64,000 nt of DNA from Paracoccaceae bacterium (GTDB taxonomy: Bacteria; Pseudomonadota; Alphaproteobacteria; Rhodobacterales; Rhodobacteraceae): NCBI GenBank assembly GCA_030750975.1, contig JASMHC010000017.1:1-64000 (forward strand), read 5' to 3'. Position 1 is the stretch's first letter; every line of letters begins with the position of its first letter. Position numbers and translations under genes: made by a program. Below, piece by piece: positions 36,911 to 44,548 of this stretch. The notes beneath the pieces are model-generated. The model made no database searches and was not told the origin of the DNA. It saw only the letters and a list, made by a program, of their open reading frames with translations.

Positions 36911-36940
36911 AGAAAAGCGGCTGCCGGATGGGCAACCGCT
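36911..36940 (-). terminator. terminator downstream of ubiK
   Basis: On the minus strand AGCGG-TTGCC pairs with GGCAG-CCGCT and is followed by TTTTCTT. It lies just after the ubiK-like gene and ahead of ybjN. Confidence 0.75.
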
Positions 36941-36967
36941 GGCATTCTGAAATCTGCCTGATCGGGC

Positions 36968-37213
36968 TTACTTAGACGCCTGTTCCAGCGCCTCGATCCG
37001 TGCCTTCAGCGCCTCGTTTTCCTCGCGTGCTTTTCGGGCCATCGCACGAACCGCGTCAAATTCTTCTCGGGTGACGAAATCATGTTCGGCCAGCCACCGG
37101 TCCAGCATGGATTGAAAGGCTGTTTCGGCCTCGGTCCGGGCGCCCTGAGCAACACCCATCGCGTTGGTCATGAGTTGCGAAAGATCATCGAGGATTTTGT
37201 TGCGGGTCTGCAT
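36968..37213 (-). CDS. ubiK: UbiK/BMFP-type accessory protein
   Basis: An 81-residue coiled-coil protein of the YqiC/BMFP family, known as UbiK in E. coli, where it helps the ubiquinone biosynthesis complex. The N-terminus MQTRNKILDDLSQLMTNAM is amphipathic and the C-terminus (FVTREEFDAVRAMARKAREE) is a typical coiled coil ending in EALEQASK. The start at 37213 follows the family; the longer frame is a shadow of the divergent lgt leader. It shares a promoter region with lgt. Confidence 0.85.
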   Translation of the reverse strand: MQTRNKILDDLSQLMTNAMGVAQGARTEAETAFQSMLDRWLAEHDFVTREEFDAVRAMARKAREENEALKARIEALEQASK

Positions 37214-37310
37214 GTGGTCTCCGGCGTTTACTTCACCATATATATGGTGTGTATTCGCGGCAGGCTCAAGCTTGACTTTCCCCCCACCCACCAGAGGCAC
37301 AGAGACGCAG

Positions 37311-38186
37311 ATGATCACGTTTCCCGATATTTCCCCTGAACTATTTTCGTTCTCCGTTTTCGGGTTCGAATTTGCCCTGCGCTGGTACGCTCTGGCCTAT
37401 ATCGCCGGGCTGGCCATCGGCTGGCAGATGATCGTCTGGGCGGTCAAGCGCCCGCATCTGTGGCCAAATGACAAAGCCCCGATGGAGCCGGCCAAGGTCG
37501 AGGATTTGCTGGGCTGGGTTGTGGTCGGCGTGATCGTCGGCGGACGGCTTGGATTTGTGCTGTTTTACCATCCGGCCTATTACCTGTCCAATCCGGTCGA
37601 GATTCTGAAAATCTGGCAAGGCGGCATGTCCTTCCACGGCGGCCTTCTGGGCGTGATCGTCGCGGGCATTGCTTACTGCCGCCTGTACAAGATCCCGATG
37701 ATGCAAATCTCGGATGCGATGGCCTTTGTTGTCCCTGTTGGTCTGTTTTTGGGCCGCTTGTCGAACTTCATCAATGGCGAGCTTTGGGGCCGTCCGACGG
37801 ATGTTGCGTGGGGTGTTGTTTTCCCCGGTGCCGCCGCGCAGGATTGCCCCGGTATCGTCGGCCCGTGCGCAAGGCACCCGTCACAGCTTTACGAAGCCGC
37901 GCTGGAAGGCGTGTTGCTGGGCATTCTGGTCTGGATACTCGTCACCCGCTTTCAGGGGTTCAAACGCCCTGGCCTGATCACGGGGGTTTTCTTTTTTGGC
38001 TACGGCGTGTCGCGTTTCATCGTTGAGTTTTTCCGCCAGCCGGATCCGCAATTCGTGACCGTGGACAACCCTGTCGGACTTGCCTTCCAAATCGACGGAA
38101 TCGGGCTGACCATGGGGCAGACGCTTTCACTGCCGATGATTGCCGTCGGCATCGGCTTTCTTCTTTACGCGCGGCGCGTCGGGTGA
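37311..38186 (+). CDS. lgt: prolipoprotein diacylglyceryl transferase
   Basis: A 291-residue inner-membrane enzyme that transfers diacylglycerol to the lipobox cysteine of prolipoproteins. Seven hydrophobic segments are visible. The signature GRLSNFINGELWGRPTD and the later RHPSQLYEA motif are intact, as is the essential-His region SFHGGLLGV. The ATG at 37311 (MITFPDISPELF) is the family-type start. Its stop overlaps the GTG start of the midA-like gene (GTGA), so lgt-midA-pgeF form one operon. Confidence 0.95.
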   Translation: MITFPDISPELFSFSVFGFEFALRWYALAYIAGLAIGWQMIVWAVKRPHLWPNDKAPMEPAKVEDLLGWVVVGVIVGGRLGFVLFYHPAYYLSNPVEILKIWQGGMSFHGGLLGVIVAGIAYCRLYKIPMMQISDAMAFVVPVGLFLGRLSNFINGELWGRPTDVAWGVVFPGAAAQDCPGIVGPCARHPSQLYEAALEGVLLGILVWILVTRFQGFKRPGLITGVFFFGYGVSRFIVEFFRQPDPQFVTVDNPVGLAFQIDGIGLTMGQTLSLPMIAVGIGFLLYARRVG

Positions 38187-39250
38187 GCACCCCGCTGGCC
38201 GACCTGCTGATCCGCCGTATCCGGCAGGACGGGCCGATAAGTCTGGCGGATTATATGACCGAATGCCTGCTGCATCCGGAGCACGGCTATTACGCAACCC
38301 GTGATCCCTTTGGTGCGGCGGGTGATTTCATCACCGCCCCGGAAATCAGCCAGATGTTTGGCGAATTGATCGGGCTGGCGCTGGCGCAAAGCTGGATGGA
38401 TCAGGGATGCCCCGACAGGTTTGTTCTGGCCGAGCTTGGTCCGGGGCGCGGGACGCTGATGGCGGATATCCTGCGGGCGACCAAGGCCGTTCCGGGATTT
38501 CATGCGGCTTGCTGCGTACATCTGGTCGAAGCCTCTGCCACGTTGCGCGTCATTCAGCGCGACAGCCTAAGCGGTTATGATGTGTCGTGGCACAGCGACC
38601 TTGGCGCGCTTCCCGACGCCCCGCTGTGGTTGGTTGCCAATGAATTTTTCGATGCCCTGCCAATCCGGCAGTTTGAACGCAGCGAAAACGGATGGCGGGA
38701 ACGCCTGGTGCATGTCGGGGCAGATGGCCGGTTGGGGTTCGGACTGACCGCCGAAACACGGTTTGAGATGCTGGAACATCGAATGGACGACACCAAGCCC
38801 GGGGACATCGTCGAAACCTGCGCATCGGCGGCCAGCATCTCGGACTCGGTCAGCCAAAAGATCGCCCGCTATGGCGGGGCGGCGCTATTTGTGGATTATG
38901 GCGACTGGCGTTCGCTCGGGGACACGTTTCAGGCGGTGAAGGCCCAAGCCTTTCACGATCCGTTCGAATCGCCCGGGCAGGCCGATCTGACCGCCCATGT
39001 GGACTTTGAAACCATCGCCACCGCCTGCGCCTGCGCCCATTCCCGCGTAACCCCTCAGGGTGTGTTTCTTGAACGGCTGGGCATAACCCAACGGGCACAG
39101 GCACTTGCGCGGGGATTAAGCGGCGAGGCACTTGATGCGCATATCGCCGCGCATCGGCGCTTGACCCATCCCGAGGAAATGGGAAATCTGTTCAAGATCA
39201 TGGCCCTTTATCCCGAGGGTCAGACACCTTTACCGGGATTGAACGGATGA
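38183..39250 (+). CDS. MidA/NDUFAF7-like SAM-dependent methyltransferase
   Basis: A 355-residue protein of the MidA family (DUF185). The signatures are ISLADYMTECLLHPEHGYY, FGAAGDFITAPEISQMFGEL, the SAM-binding LAELGPGRGTLMADIL and LVANEFFDALPIRQF. Mitochondrial NDUFAF7 methylates an arginine of complex I; the bacterial substrate is not proven. It starts with GTG inside the lgt stop codon and ends overlapping the pgeF start (ATGA), indicating tight translational coupling. Confidence 0.92.
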   Translation: MSTPLADLLIRRIRQDGPISLADYMTECLLHPEHGYYATRDPFGAAGDFITAPEISQMFGELIGLALAQSWMDQGCPDRFVLAELGPGRGTLMADILRATKAVPGFHAACCVHLVEASATLRVIQRDSLSGYDVSWHSDLGALPDAPLWLVANEFFDALPIRQFERSENGWRERLVHVGADGRLGFGLTAETRFEMLEHRMDDTKPGDIVETCASAASISDSVSQKIARYGGAALFVDYGDWRSLGDTFQAVKAQAFHDPFESPGQADLTAHVDFETIATACACAHSRVTPQGVFLERLGITQRAQALARGLSGEALDAHIAAHRRLTHPEEMGNLFKIMALYPEGQTPLPGLNG

Positions 39251-40002
39251 CGCTGGAAGCCTTGAAAAGCGATCTGCTGGACGGTGTTGCACACGGGTTC
39301 TTCACCCGCAGGGGCGGCGCTTCGTCCGGCTTGTTCCACGGTCTGAACTGCGGCTATGGTTCGAGCGATCAGGATCAGATGGTGCGTATCAACCGCCAAC
39401 GGGTGGCCGAAGCGATGGAGGTTCCGTTCAGCCATCTGGTGACGATCACCCAAACCCACTCGCCCGACGTGATCGCGATCGACACCCCGCCAAAGACCCG
39501 GATGACCGGCGACGCGATGGTAACAAACCAACCGGGCGTCGCACTTGCCATTCTGACCGCCGATTGCCAACCGGTCCTGTTCCACGATCCCGAGGCAGCG
39601 GTGATCGGAGCGGCCCATGCAGGCTGGAAAGGCGCACGAGACGGTGTTTTAGAAAATACGCTGGGGGCGATGGAGCACCTCGGTGCCCGCCGCGAAAAAA
39701 TCCGGGCCGTCATTGGACCGACCATCAGCCAGATGAATTACGAGGTGGGACCAGAGTTTGTAGAGACGTTCCTTCGCGACGATCAGACAAACGGGCGGTT
39801 CTTTTCCGATGGGGACGAAGATCGCTCCAAGTTCGATCTGCCGGCCTATGGGCTTGACCGGTTGAAACAAGCGGGTGTTTCCCAAGCCGAATGGACACGC
39901 CACTGTACCTATGCCGAACCGGATCGCTTTTTCTCGTTCCGCCGCGCGACCCATCGAAGTGAGGCAGATTACGGCCGCCTGATTTCGGTCATCCGGCTTT
40001 GA
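39247..40002 (+). CDS. pgeF: YfiH/PgeF laccase-domain protein
   Basis: A 251-residue protein of the DUF152/laccase-domain family. Copper/zinc-type His and Cys residues appear in ITQTHSPDV, ILTADCQPVLFHD and GAAHAGWKGARDGV. E. coli YfiH (PgeF) corrects peptidoglycan synthesis by removing mis-incorporated L-serine precursors; other members act as purine nucleoside phosphorylases or oxidases. It is the last gene of the lgt operon, overlapping its predecessor by four bases. Confidence 0.9.
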   Translation: MTLEALKSDLLDGVAHGFFTRRGGASSGLFHGLNCGYGSSDQDQMVRINRQRVAEAMEVPFSHLVTITQTHSPDVIAIDTPPKTRMTGDAMVTNQPGVALAILTADCQPVLFHDPEAAVIGAAHAGWKGARDGVLENTLGAMEHLGARREKIRAVIGPTISQMNYEVGPEFVETFLRDDQTNGRFFSDGDEDRSKFDLPAYGLDRLKQAGVSQAEWTRHCTYAEPDRFFSFRRATHRSEADYGRLISVIRL

Positions 40003-40136
40003 TCCTTCCTCAATAATACTTCAAACTTTCCCTAGTCTCGTTCTCATTGGGTCACGAATTGGCCTGATTTGAGGGACAATCTGTTCGGGTTGAAGGAACA
40101 ATCATGCGCAGCAGCGCCCATCGAAGGAACAGAGCA

Positions 40137-40280
40137 ATGGCAAACAAGAAACGCTGGATGAAAGCCGTCATCGAAACCGCGGCCAAATCGGATGTCAAAC
40201 TGCCCTGGACCCGCGGCGAGCAGCGCGACGCGATGATTGCAGCCCGTAAACAGGAACCGTCTTCCAGACGGTCCGCATAA
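40137..40280 (+). CDS. small conserved basic protein
   Basis: A 47-residue Lys/Arg-rich protein (begins MANKKRWMKAVIETA, contains KLPWTRGEQRDAM). The ATG at 40137 has an AGGA site; an in-frame ATG at 40104 with its own AAGGA site would add 11 residues. I associate near-identical small proteins with many Rhodobacteraceae, which suggests a real gene, but the function is unknown. A strong hairpin follows about 75 bases downstream. Confidence 0.7.
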   Translation: MANKKRWMKAVIETAAKSDVKLPWTRGEQRDAMIAARKQEPSSRRSA

Positions 40281-40592
40281 GACCGCTCCTGTAGAGCGCT
40301 CCAAAATCAACTTCGCGTCTTAAAGTCATCTAAAGCATTCGCACTTCCCGCGACAGCCGGTTCCCTTACGGGGTCCGGCTGATTCGTTTGCGATTCGGGG
40401 CTAATGCCTTGATTTCGCCATATTTCAGGCCGCAATCGGGAACAATCCACGGGCATTCACGTGATTGATCCTGGTCCCTATATAATAAGTGCAGAAATTT
40501 GACAGCTGTTCACCGGTCGTTCAGAAATAGGTCATATCAAGAATTCAACGTTGTTGTGGGGACAACGTGCGTTGCACAAGGATGTTTCGCGC
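40281..40592. other. gap with a strong hairpin and a likely promoter
   Basis: No coding region is supported here. The gap holds the hairpin at 40354-40381. It also contains a TATAATA-like sequence around 40490, 100 bases before the Hint-domain gene, which suggests that gene's promoter. Confidence 0.5.
40354..40381 (+). terminator. strong hairpin downstream of the small basic protein gene
   Basis: CAGCCGG pairs with CCGGCTG, with an inner CCC/GGG pair around TTAC. Only a short T-rich tail follows, so it may be a terminator or part of a small RNA. Confidence 0.5.
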
Positions 40593-41321
40593 ATGTATGA
40601 ACCCCGCTTGGCCAAAACGGCCACATTACCGATCCCTCCGGCCGTCAAACGCGACGGCACCCAAAGGTCTGGCAGGCAGCCACATGAAAGCGCACCTCTC
40701 ATGCGCAAATATGCGGCTGCCTGCATTACCAAGGACGGTAAAGAAGCCTGGGTTGAACGGTTGGCACCCGCCTCGCCCGATTTTGAACAGGCATTTTCCG
40801 CGGTCACACACTCAACCCTGATTTTCAGCCCGAACGGACCAATTCAGGCGTCTGACATTGGTCCCGGCGATGAAATCACCGGCGCATCCGGCAAGACACG
40901 GAAAGTGCTTTGGGTCGGCAGCATGACTGGGGTGCCAACATTTGATAATCCGCAACTGCCCGAATTCCGTCTGGTGCGGGTTGCGGCGGATGCTTTCGGT
41001 CTGGACCGCCCGATGGGCGATCTGACATTGGCCCCGCACGCGCTGCTTTACATGGGACGCGAAATTATTTCCGCCGCCGACCGCGTGGACGGTGATGCGA
41101 TTTGCGCGATCATGCCGCAAAGTTCGGTCCGGATGTATCACATCATGCTCGATCAACCGGACCATCTGTTGGCCAACGGCTTGCCGGTGTCCAGCTATGC
41201 GCCCTCACCGCGGATGCTTGACCGCATGGGACCGAACCGCAAAGCGCTGTTCACGTCGTTTTTTCCGGGTTTGATCGAGACCGGTGAAAATACCACCCAT
41301 AGCATCTCGAATTTTGCCTAA
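40593..41321 (+). CDS. Hint-domain (Hedgehog/intein-like) protein, apparently non-processing
   Basis: A 242-residue protein. The C-terminal two thirds (from THSTLIFSPNGPIQASDIGP) are a Hint-type domain as found in many alphaproteobacterial proteins. The usual start of the domain, a Cys in a CFxxGT context, is replaced by VTHSTLIF, and the SPHHR-like block reads APHALLYMG, so autocatalytic splicing is unlikely. The N-terminal 80 residues are unrecognised. A TTG at 40551 would extend the protein by 14 residues; the ATG at 40593 is preferred. Function unknown. Confidence 0.78.
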   Translation: MYEPRLAKTATLPIPPAVKRDGTQRSGRQPHESAPLMRKYAAACITKDGKEAWVERLAPASPDFEQAFSAVTHSTLIFSPNGPIQASDIGPGDEITGASGKTRKVLWVGSMTGVPTFDNPQLPEFRLVRVAADAFGLDRPMGDLTLAPHALLYMGREIISAADRVDGDAICAIMPQSSVRMYHIMLDQPDHLLANGLPVSSYAPSPRMLDRMGPNRKALFTSFFPGLIETGENTTHSISNFA

Positions 41322-41405
41322 GACACAAGTTGAGTTTGAGCCGCGCACAACCCTAACAGGTTTCGCCGCTTTACCTGCGTTTCAACACAATGGTGAAACT
41401 TGGCT

Positions 41406-41906
41406 TCAGGCTTCGCGGCTTAGCCGTTCTTCCAATACATCGAACGGAACGCCCGGCTGGTCCTTGGCGTTGCGGATCACCAATGACGTTTTCACGCTGA
41501 TGACGTTATCGGCCGCGGTCAGTTGTTCGGTCAGGAATGTCTGGAATGTAGACAGATCGGGGGCCACGCATTTCAGGATAAAATCCACCTCGCCGTTCAG
41601 CATGTGGCATTCGCGGACCAGCGGCCAATCCTCGCATCGTTGCTCAAACGCGGACAGGTCCGCTTCGGCCTGGCTTTGCAGTCCGACCATGGCGAATACC
41701 TGAACCTCAAAACCAAGCGCCCTGCTGTCCACGTCGGCATGGTAGCCGCGCACAAGGCCTGATTCTTCAAGGGTTCGTACACGGCGCAGACATGGCGGCG
41801 CAGAGATTCCCACCCGCTTTGCCAATTCAACATTGGTCATGCGGCCGTCAGCCTGCAGTTCGGCCAGGATTTTTCGGTCAATCGGGTCCAGCCTGTGTCC
41901 AGCCAT
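41406..41906 (-). CDS. Lrp/AsnC family transcriptional regulator
   Basis: A 166-residue feast/famine regulator. The N-terminal HTH is LDPIDRKILAELQADGRMTN followed by VELAKRVGISAPPCLRRVR. The C-terminal RAM ligand domain includes VMVGLQSQ-like strands and ends in SVKTSLVIRNAKDQPGVP. It is divergent from trxB. Three GCGCAA half-sites just upstream of its start form a convincing operator, so it probably controls itself and perhaps trxB. Confidence 0.92.
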   Translation of the reverse strand: MAGHRLDPIDRKILAELQADGRMTNVELAKRVGISAPPCLRRVRTLEESGLVRGYHADVDSRALGFEVQVFAMVGLQSQAEADLSAFEQRCEDWPLVRECHMLNGEVDFILKCVAPDLSTFQTFLTEQLTAADNVISVKTSLVIRNAKDQPGVPFDVLEERLSREA

Positions 41907-41949
41907 TTCGAAGGTGCCTTTTTTATTGTTTTCAGCAGCTTTACCTGTG

Positions 41950-41976
41950 GCGCAACTTTATTGCGCCTATGCGCAA
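41950..41976. promoter_or_regulatory. tripartite GCGCAA operator between lrp and trxB
   Basis: GCGCAA-CTTTA-TTGCGC-CTAT-GCGCAA forms two overlapping perfect palindromes (41950-41966 and 41961-41976). The regular half-sites suit an oligomeric Lrp-type regulator. They lie 44 bases before the lrp start codon. Confidence 0.75.
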
Positions 41977-42094
41977 TATCCTTAAACTATCATTCATATG
42001 ATGGCCAGTACAATTCGTCAGGCCTGCCCCCCTTTCACCCGCTCCAAGTCATGGCTATATGCATTGGGAACTGCAAGAAATTCGGGGGCCAATC

Positions 42095-43036
42095 ATGGGC
42101 GAGACTCGTCACACCAAAGTGCTAATCATCGGTTCAGGGCCGGCGGGATACACAGCCGGCGTATATGCCAGCCGCGCCATGCTGGAACCCATTCTGGTGC
42201 AGGGGCTGGAACCCGGTGGCCAGCTGACCACAACCACCGAGGTTGAAAATTGGCCGGGCCACACCGAAATCCAAGGCCCCGAGCTGATGGTCAATATGGA
42301 AGCCCATGCCCGCGCGATGGGTTGCGAAATGATTACGGATATCATTGTGGATCTTGACACCACCCAGCGCCCGTTTGTCGCCAAGGGTGACAGCGGCACG
42401 GTATATACAGCCGACGCGGTCATTCTGGCCACCGGTGCCCGGGCCAAATGGTTGGGGCTGGAAAGCGAAGAAGCTTTCAAAGGCTTTGGCGTGTCCGCAT
42501 GCGCCACCTGTGACGGGTTCTTCTATCGCGGTCAGGAAATCGTCGTGATCGGCGGCGGTAACACTGCTGTGGAAGAGGCGTTGTTTCTGACCAACTTCGC
42601 CAGCAAGGTGACTTTGATCCATCGCCGTGATGAATTGCGTGCCGAGAAAATCCTTCAGGATCGGCTGCTCAAGCACGAGAAAATCGAACCGATGTGGTTC
42701 CACGAGTTGGTCGAGGTCGTTGGTGAAAACGATCCGAAGGGCGTGACCGGTGTTCGGGTCATGCACACCAAGACCGGCGAGATCACCGAAATCCCCTGTA
42801 AGGGTGTTTTCGTCGCCATCGGACACGCCCCCGCCAGCGAGTTGGTAAAGGACGTGTTAGAGCTGCACAACGGGGCCTATGTTTCGGTCAAGCCCGGAAC
42901 CACCGAAACATCAATCCCCGGCATCTTCGCGGCGGGTGATTTGACGGATCACAAATACCGCCAAGCCGTAACCAGCGCTGGCATGGGCTGTATGGCGGCC
43001 CTGGACGCTGAGCGTTGGCTGGCTGAGCAGGAATGA
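42095..43036 (+). CDS. trxB: thioredoxin-disulfide reductase
   Basis: A 313-residue flavoprotein that reduces thioredoxin with NADPH. The FAD motif [14 protein letters not shown] is at the N-terminus. The redox-active CATC sits in [14 protein letters not shown], the NADPH motif is [13 protein letters not shown], and the second FAD motif is [16 protein letters not shown]. The start at 42095 ([13 protein letters not shown]) has a GGGGG-rich site; a longer frame is unlikely. A perfect 11-base terminator hairpin follows. It is divergent from an Lrp-type regulator, an arrangement I know from alphaproteobacteria. Confidence 0.95.
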   Translation: MGETRHTKVLIIGSGPAGYTAGVYASRAMLEPILVQGLEPGGQLTTTTEVENWPGHTEIQGPELMVNMEAHARAMGCEMITDIIVDLDTTQRPFVAKGDSGTVYTADAVILATGARAKWLGLESEEAFKGFGVSACATCDGFFYRGQEIVVIGGGNTAVEEALFLTNFASKVTLIHRRDELRAEKILQDRLLKHEKIEPMWFHELVEVVGENDPKGVTGVRVMHTKTGEITEIPCKGVFVAIGHAPASELVKDVLELHNGAYVSVKPGTTETSIPGIFAAGDLTDHKYRQAVTSAGMGCMAALDAERWLAEQE

Positions 43037-43057
43037 TCCGATCTGGTTCCAATAAAG

Positions 43058-43085
43058 AAGGCCGGAGGAAACCCTCCGGCCTTTT
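43058..43085 (+). terminator. trxB terminator
   Basis: AAGGCCGGAGG and CCTCCGGCCTT form a perfect 11-base stem around AAAC, followed by more T. The convergent secreted-protein gene ends just beyond it, so it may work in both directions. Confidence 0.92.
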
Positions 43086-43109
43086 CTAATGCGTTAAGCC
43101 TTAGCTTGT

Positions 43110-43715
43110 TTATGCTGGGCTTGCGTAAGAGTTGACGACTTCGATCTCTTCGATCACGTCGACAATCGAACCACCTGCATTCAGCGTATCCGCAATATCC
43201 TGAACCGCGTCCTGCTGAGTTGAGTCAGTCGATGCGCCTGCCAAAGTGGTCAGAGCGCCCGCAATCGCGCTGACATCGCCAGTACCGGATACACCGCGGT
43301 CCTGAACCACTGTCAGAACAGCAACGGTAGTGCGCGAAACAGCCGAGTTAACTGCGCTTGCAGCTTCCGGGCTTGAGGACGCGATTGCGTTCAGCGAAGT
43401 GGTTGCGCTGCCGACGATCTGAGTAATCTCGGTCGCAACGGTCGAATTTGCGCCACCGCTGCGGCTAAGCGCCGAGGTTGCGGTCTCAACAACACGGGCG
43501 ATCGCCGAAGCGCGCTGTGCCGGAGTAAGCGATCCGCTTGCTACAAGTGCGTTGATCTGCTGCTGAACCAACTGGTCACAGCTGGTCAGAGTTGCGGTCG
43601 ATTCGCACTGCAGAGCGATCTGTGTCAGAATGGCATCCAGCGTCGTTTGCGCTGAAACGGGTGCCGAAAATGTAGTGGCTGCTGCGATGGCTGCGGTTAA
43701 AATATACTTTTTCAT
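43110..43715 (-). CDS. secreted Ala/Ser/Thr-rich hypothetical protein
   Basis: A 201-residue protein with a clear Sec signal peptide (MKKYILTAAIAAATTFSAPV then SAQT, cleavage after SA). The mature part has two cysteines early (LQCESTATLTSCDQL) and then long, low-complexity helical stretches rich in Ala, Ser, Thr and Val (for example GSATTSLNAIASSSPEAAS). It resembles exported coil-like proteins of unknown role. The ATG at 43715 is best spaced from GGAG (an adjacent ATG at 43718 is too close). It is followed in the genome by the NusG paralogue gene, upstream on the same strand. Confidence 0.72.
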   Translation of the reverse strand: MKKYILTAAIAAATTFSAPVSAQTTLDAILTQIALQCESTATLTSCDQLVQQQINALVASGSLTPAQRASAIARVVETATSALSRSGGANSTVATEITQIVGSATTSLNAIASSSPEAASAVNSAVSRTTVAVLTVVQDRGVSGTGDVSAIAGALTTLAGASTDSTQQDAVQDIADTLNAGGSIVDVIEEIEVVNSYASPA

Positions 43716-43898
43716 CATTAACTCCAAAAAATCGGCCAAAACACGACCATTTACCCCCCTCGGGGCCTGCCTGAGGCAAACTTACAGTGTATTGCTTGGC
43801 ATTTCAACTGATGACTGTAAAGAATATCGGCAATTTTCAGGACAATTCTGAACCCGCTTTTCCGATCATACGCGATCTTCCGTTTCGTTACCGATCCT

Positions 43899-44411
43899 CT
43901 AGATACGGGACAGGTCCGCCATGTCCACTGCGACTTTGGTCTTGCGGCCAAGGACTTCCAGCAAAATCCAGGCCCTTTGGTCCGGCGCAACGGATAGGAT
44001 TTTGCCCACCAGTTCCGCAAAGGGACCCTGTTGAAGCTTCACATCTTCACCAATTTCATAATCCATCTCTGGCTGAACCAAACCGTCCGGGTCGCAGCGT
44101 TTGCGAATTTCTTCCACCAGCGATTCGGGAACGGATGTCGGCCTTCCCGCCGTCGTGACGATGCGGGAAACGCCATAGGTGCTGTTGATGGCCCGCCATC
44201 CGCCCGCAGCCAGATTGATCCGGGTAAACAAATATCCGGGAAACAGCGGCTTTTGTGACGTCACGAATTTTGATGCCCCGCGCCACGTAACCTCAATCTT
44301 CGGCAAAAACACTTCAAAACCCTGTCGGGTCAGGTTTCGAACCGCCAGCGCATCTAAATTCGGCTTGAACTGCACAAGCGCCCAATCCCCGTTTTCGCTG
44401 CCAGCTTTCAT
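43899..44411 (-). CDS. NusG/RfaH-like transcription antiterminator paralogue
   Basis: A 170-residue NusG-family protein. The NGN domain (WALVQFKPNLDALAVRNLTR, then PLFPGYLFTRINLAAGGWRA, then YGVSRIV) and a C-terminal KOW domain (GEDVKLQQGPFAELVGKILS) are both visible. It is not the housekeeping nusG: it lacks the rpl/secE neighbours and has the short RfaH-like layout. Such paralogues promote transcription of long capsule, polysaccharide or secretion operons. No such operon lies in this window, so the target is elsewhere. Confidence 0.9.
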   Translation of the reverse strand: MKAGSENGDWALVQFKPNLDALAVRNLTRQGFEVFLPKIEVTWRGASKFVTSQKPLFPGYLFTRINLAAGGWRAINSTYGVSRIVTTAGRPTSVPESLVEEIRKRCDPDGLVQPEMDYEIGEDVKLQQGPFAELVGKILSVAPDQRAWILLEVLGRKTKVAVDMADLSRI

Positions 44412-44548
44412 GTCAAACCCTTTAACCGCTCAGGTTCAAGCCTGCGCCTGGACCGGCGGGGTCAAACCGGAATTCTTCACCTAGGCCCAGCCCCTATCAC
44501 GCCTCGCCGGCAAAATAAATCCCGACAAAACCCTCCGGACATCCACAA

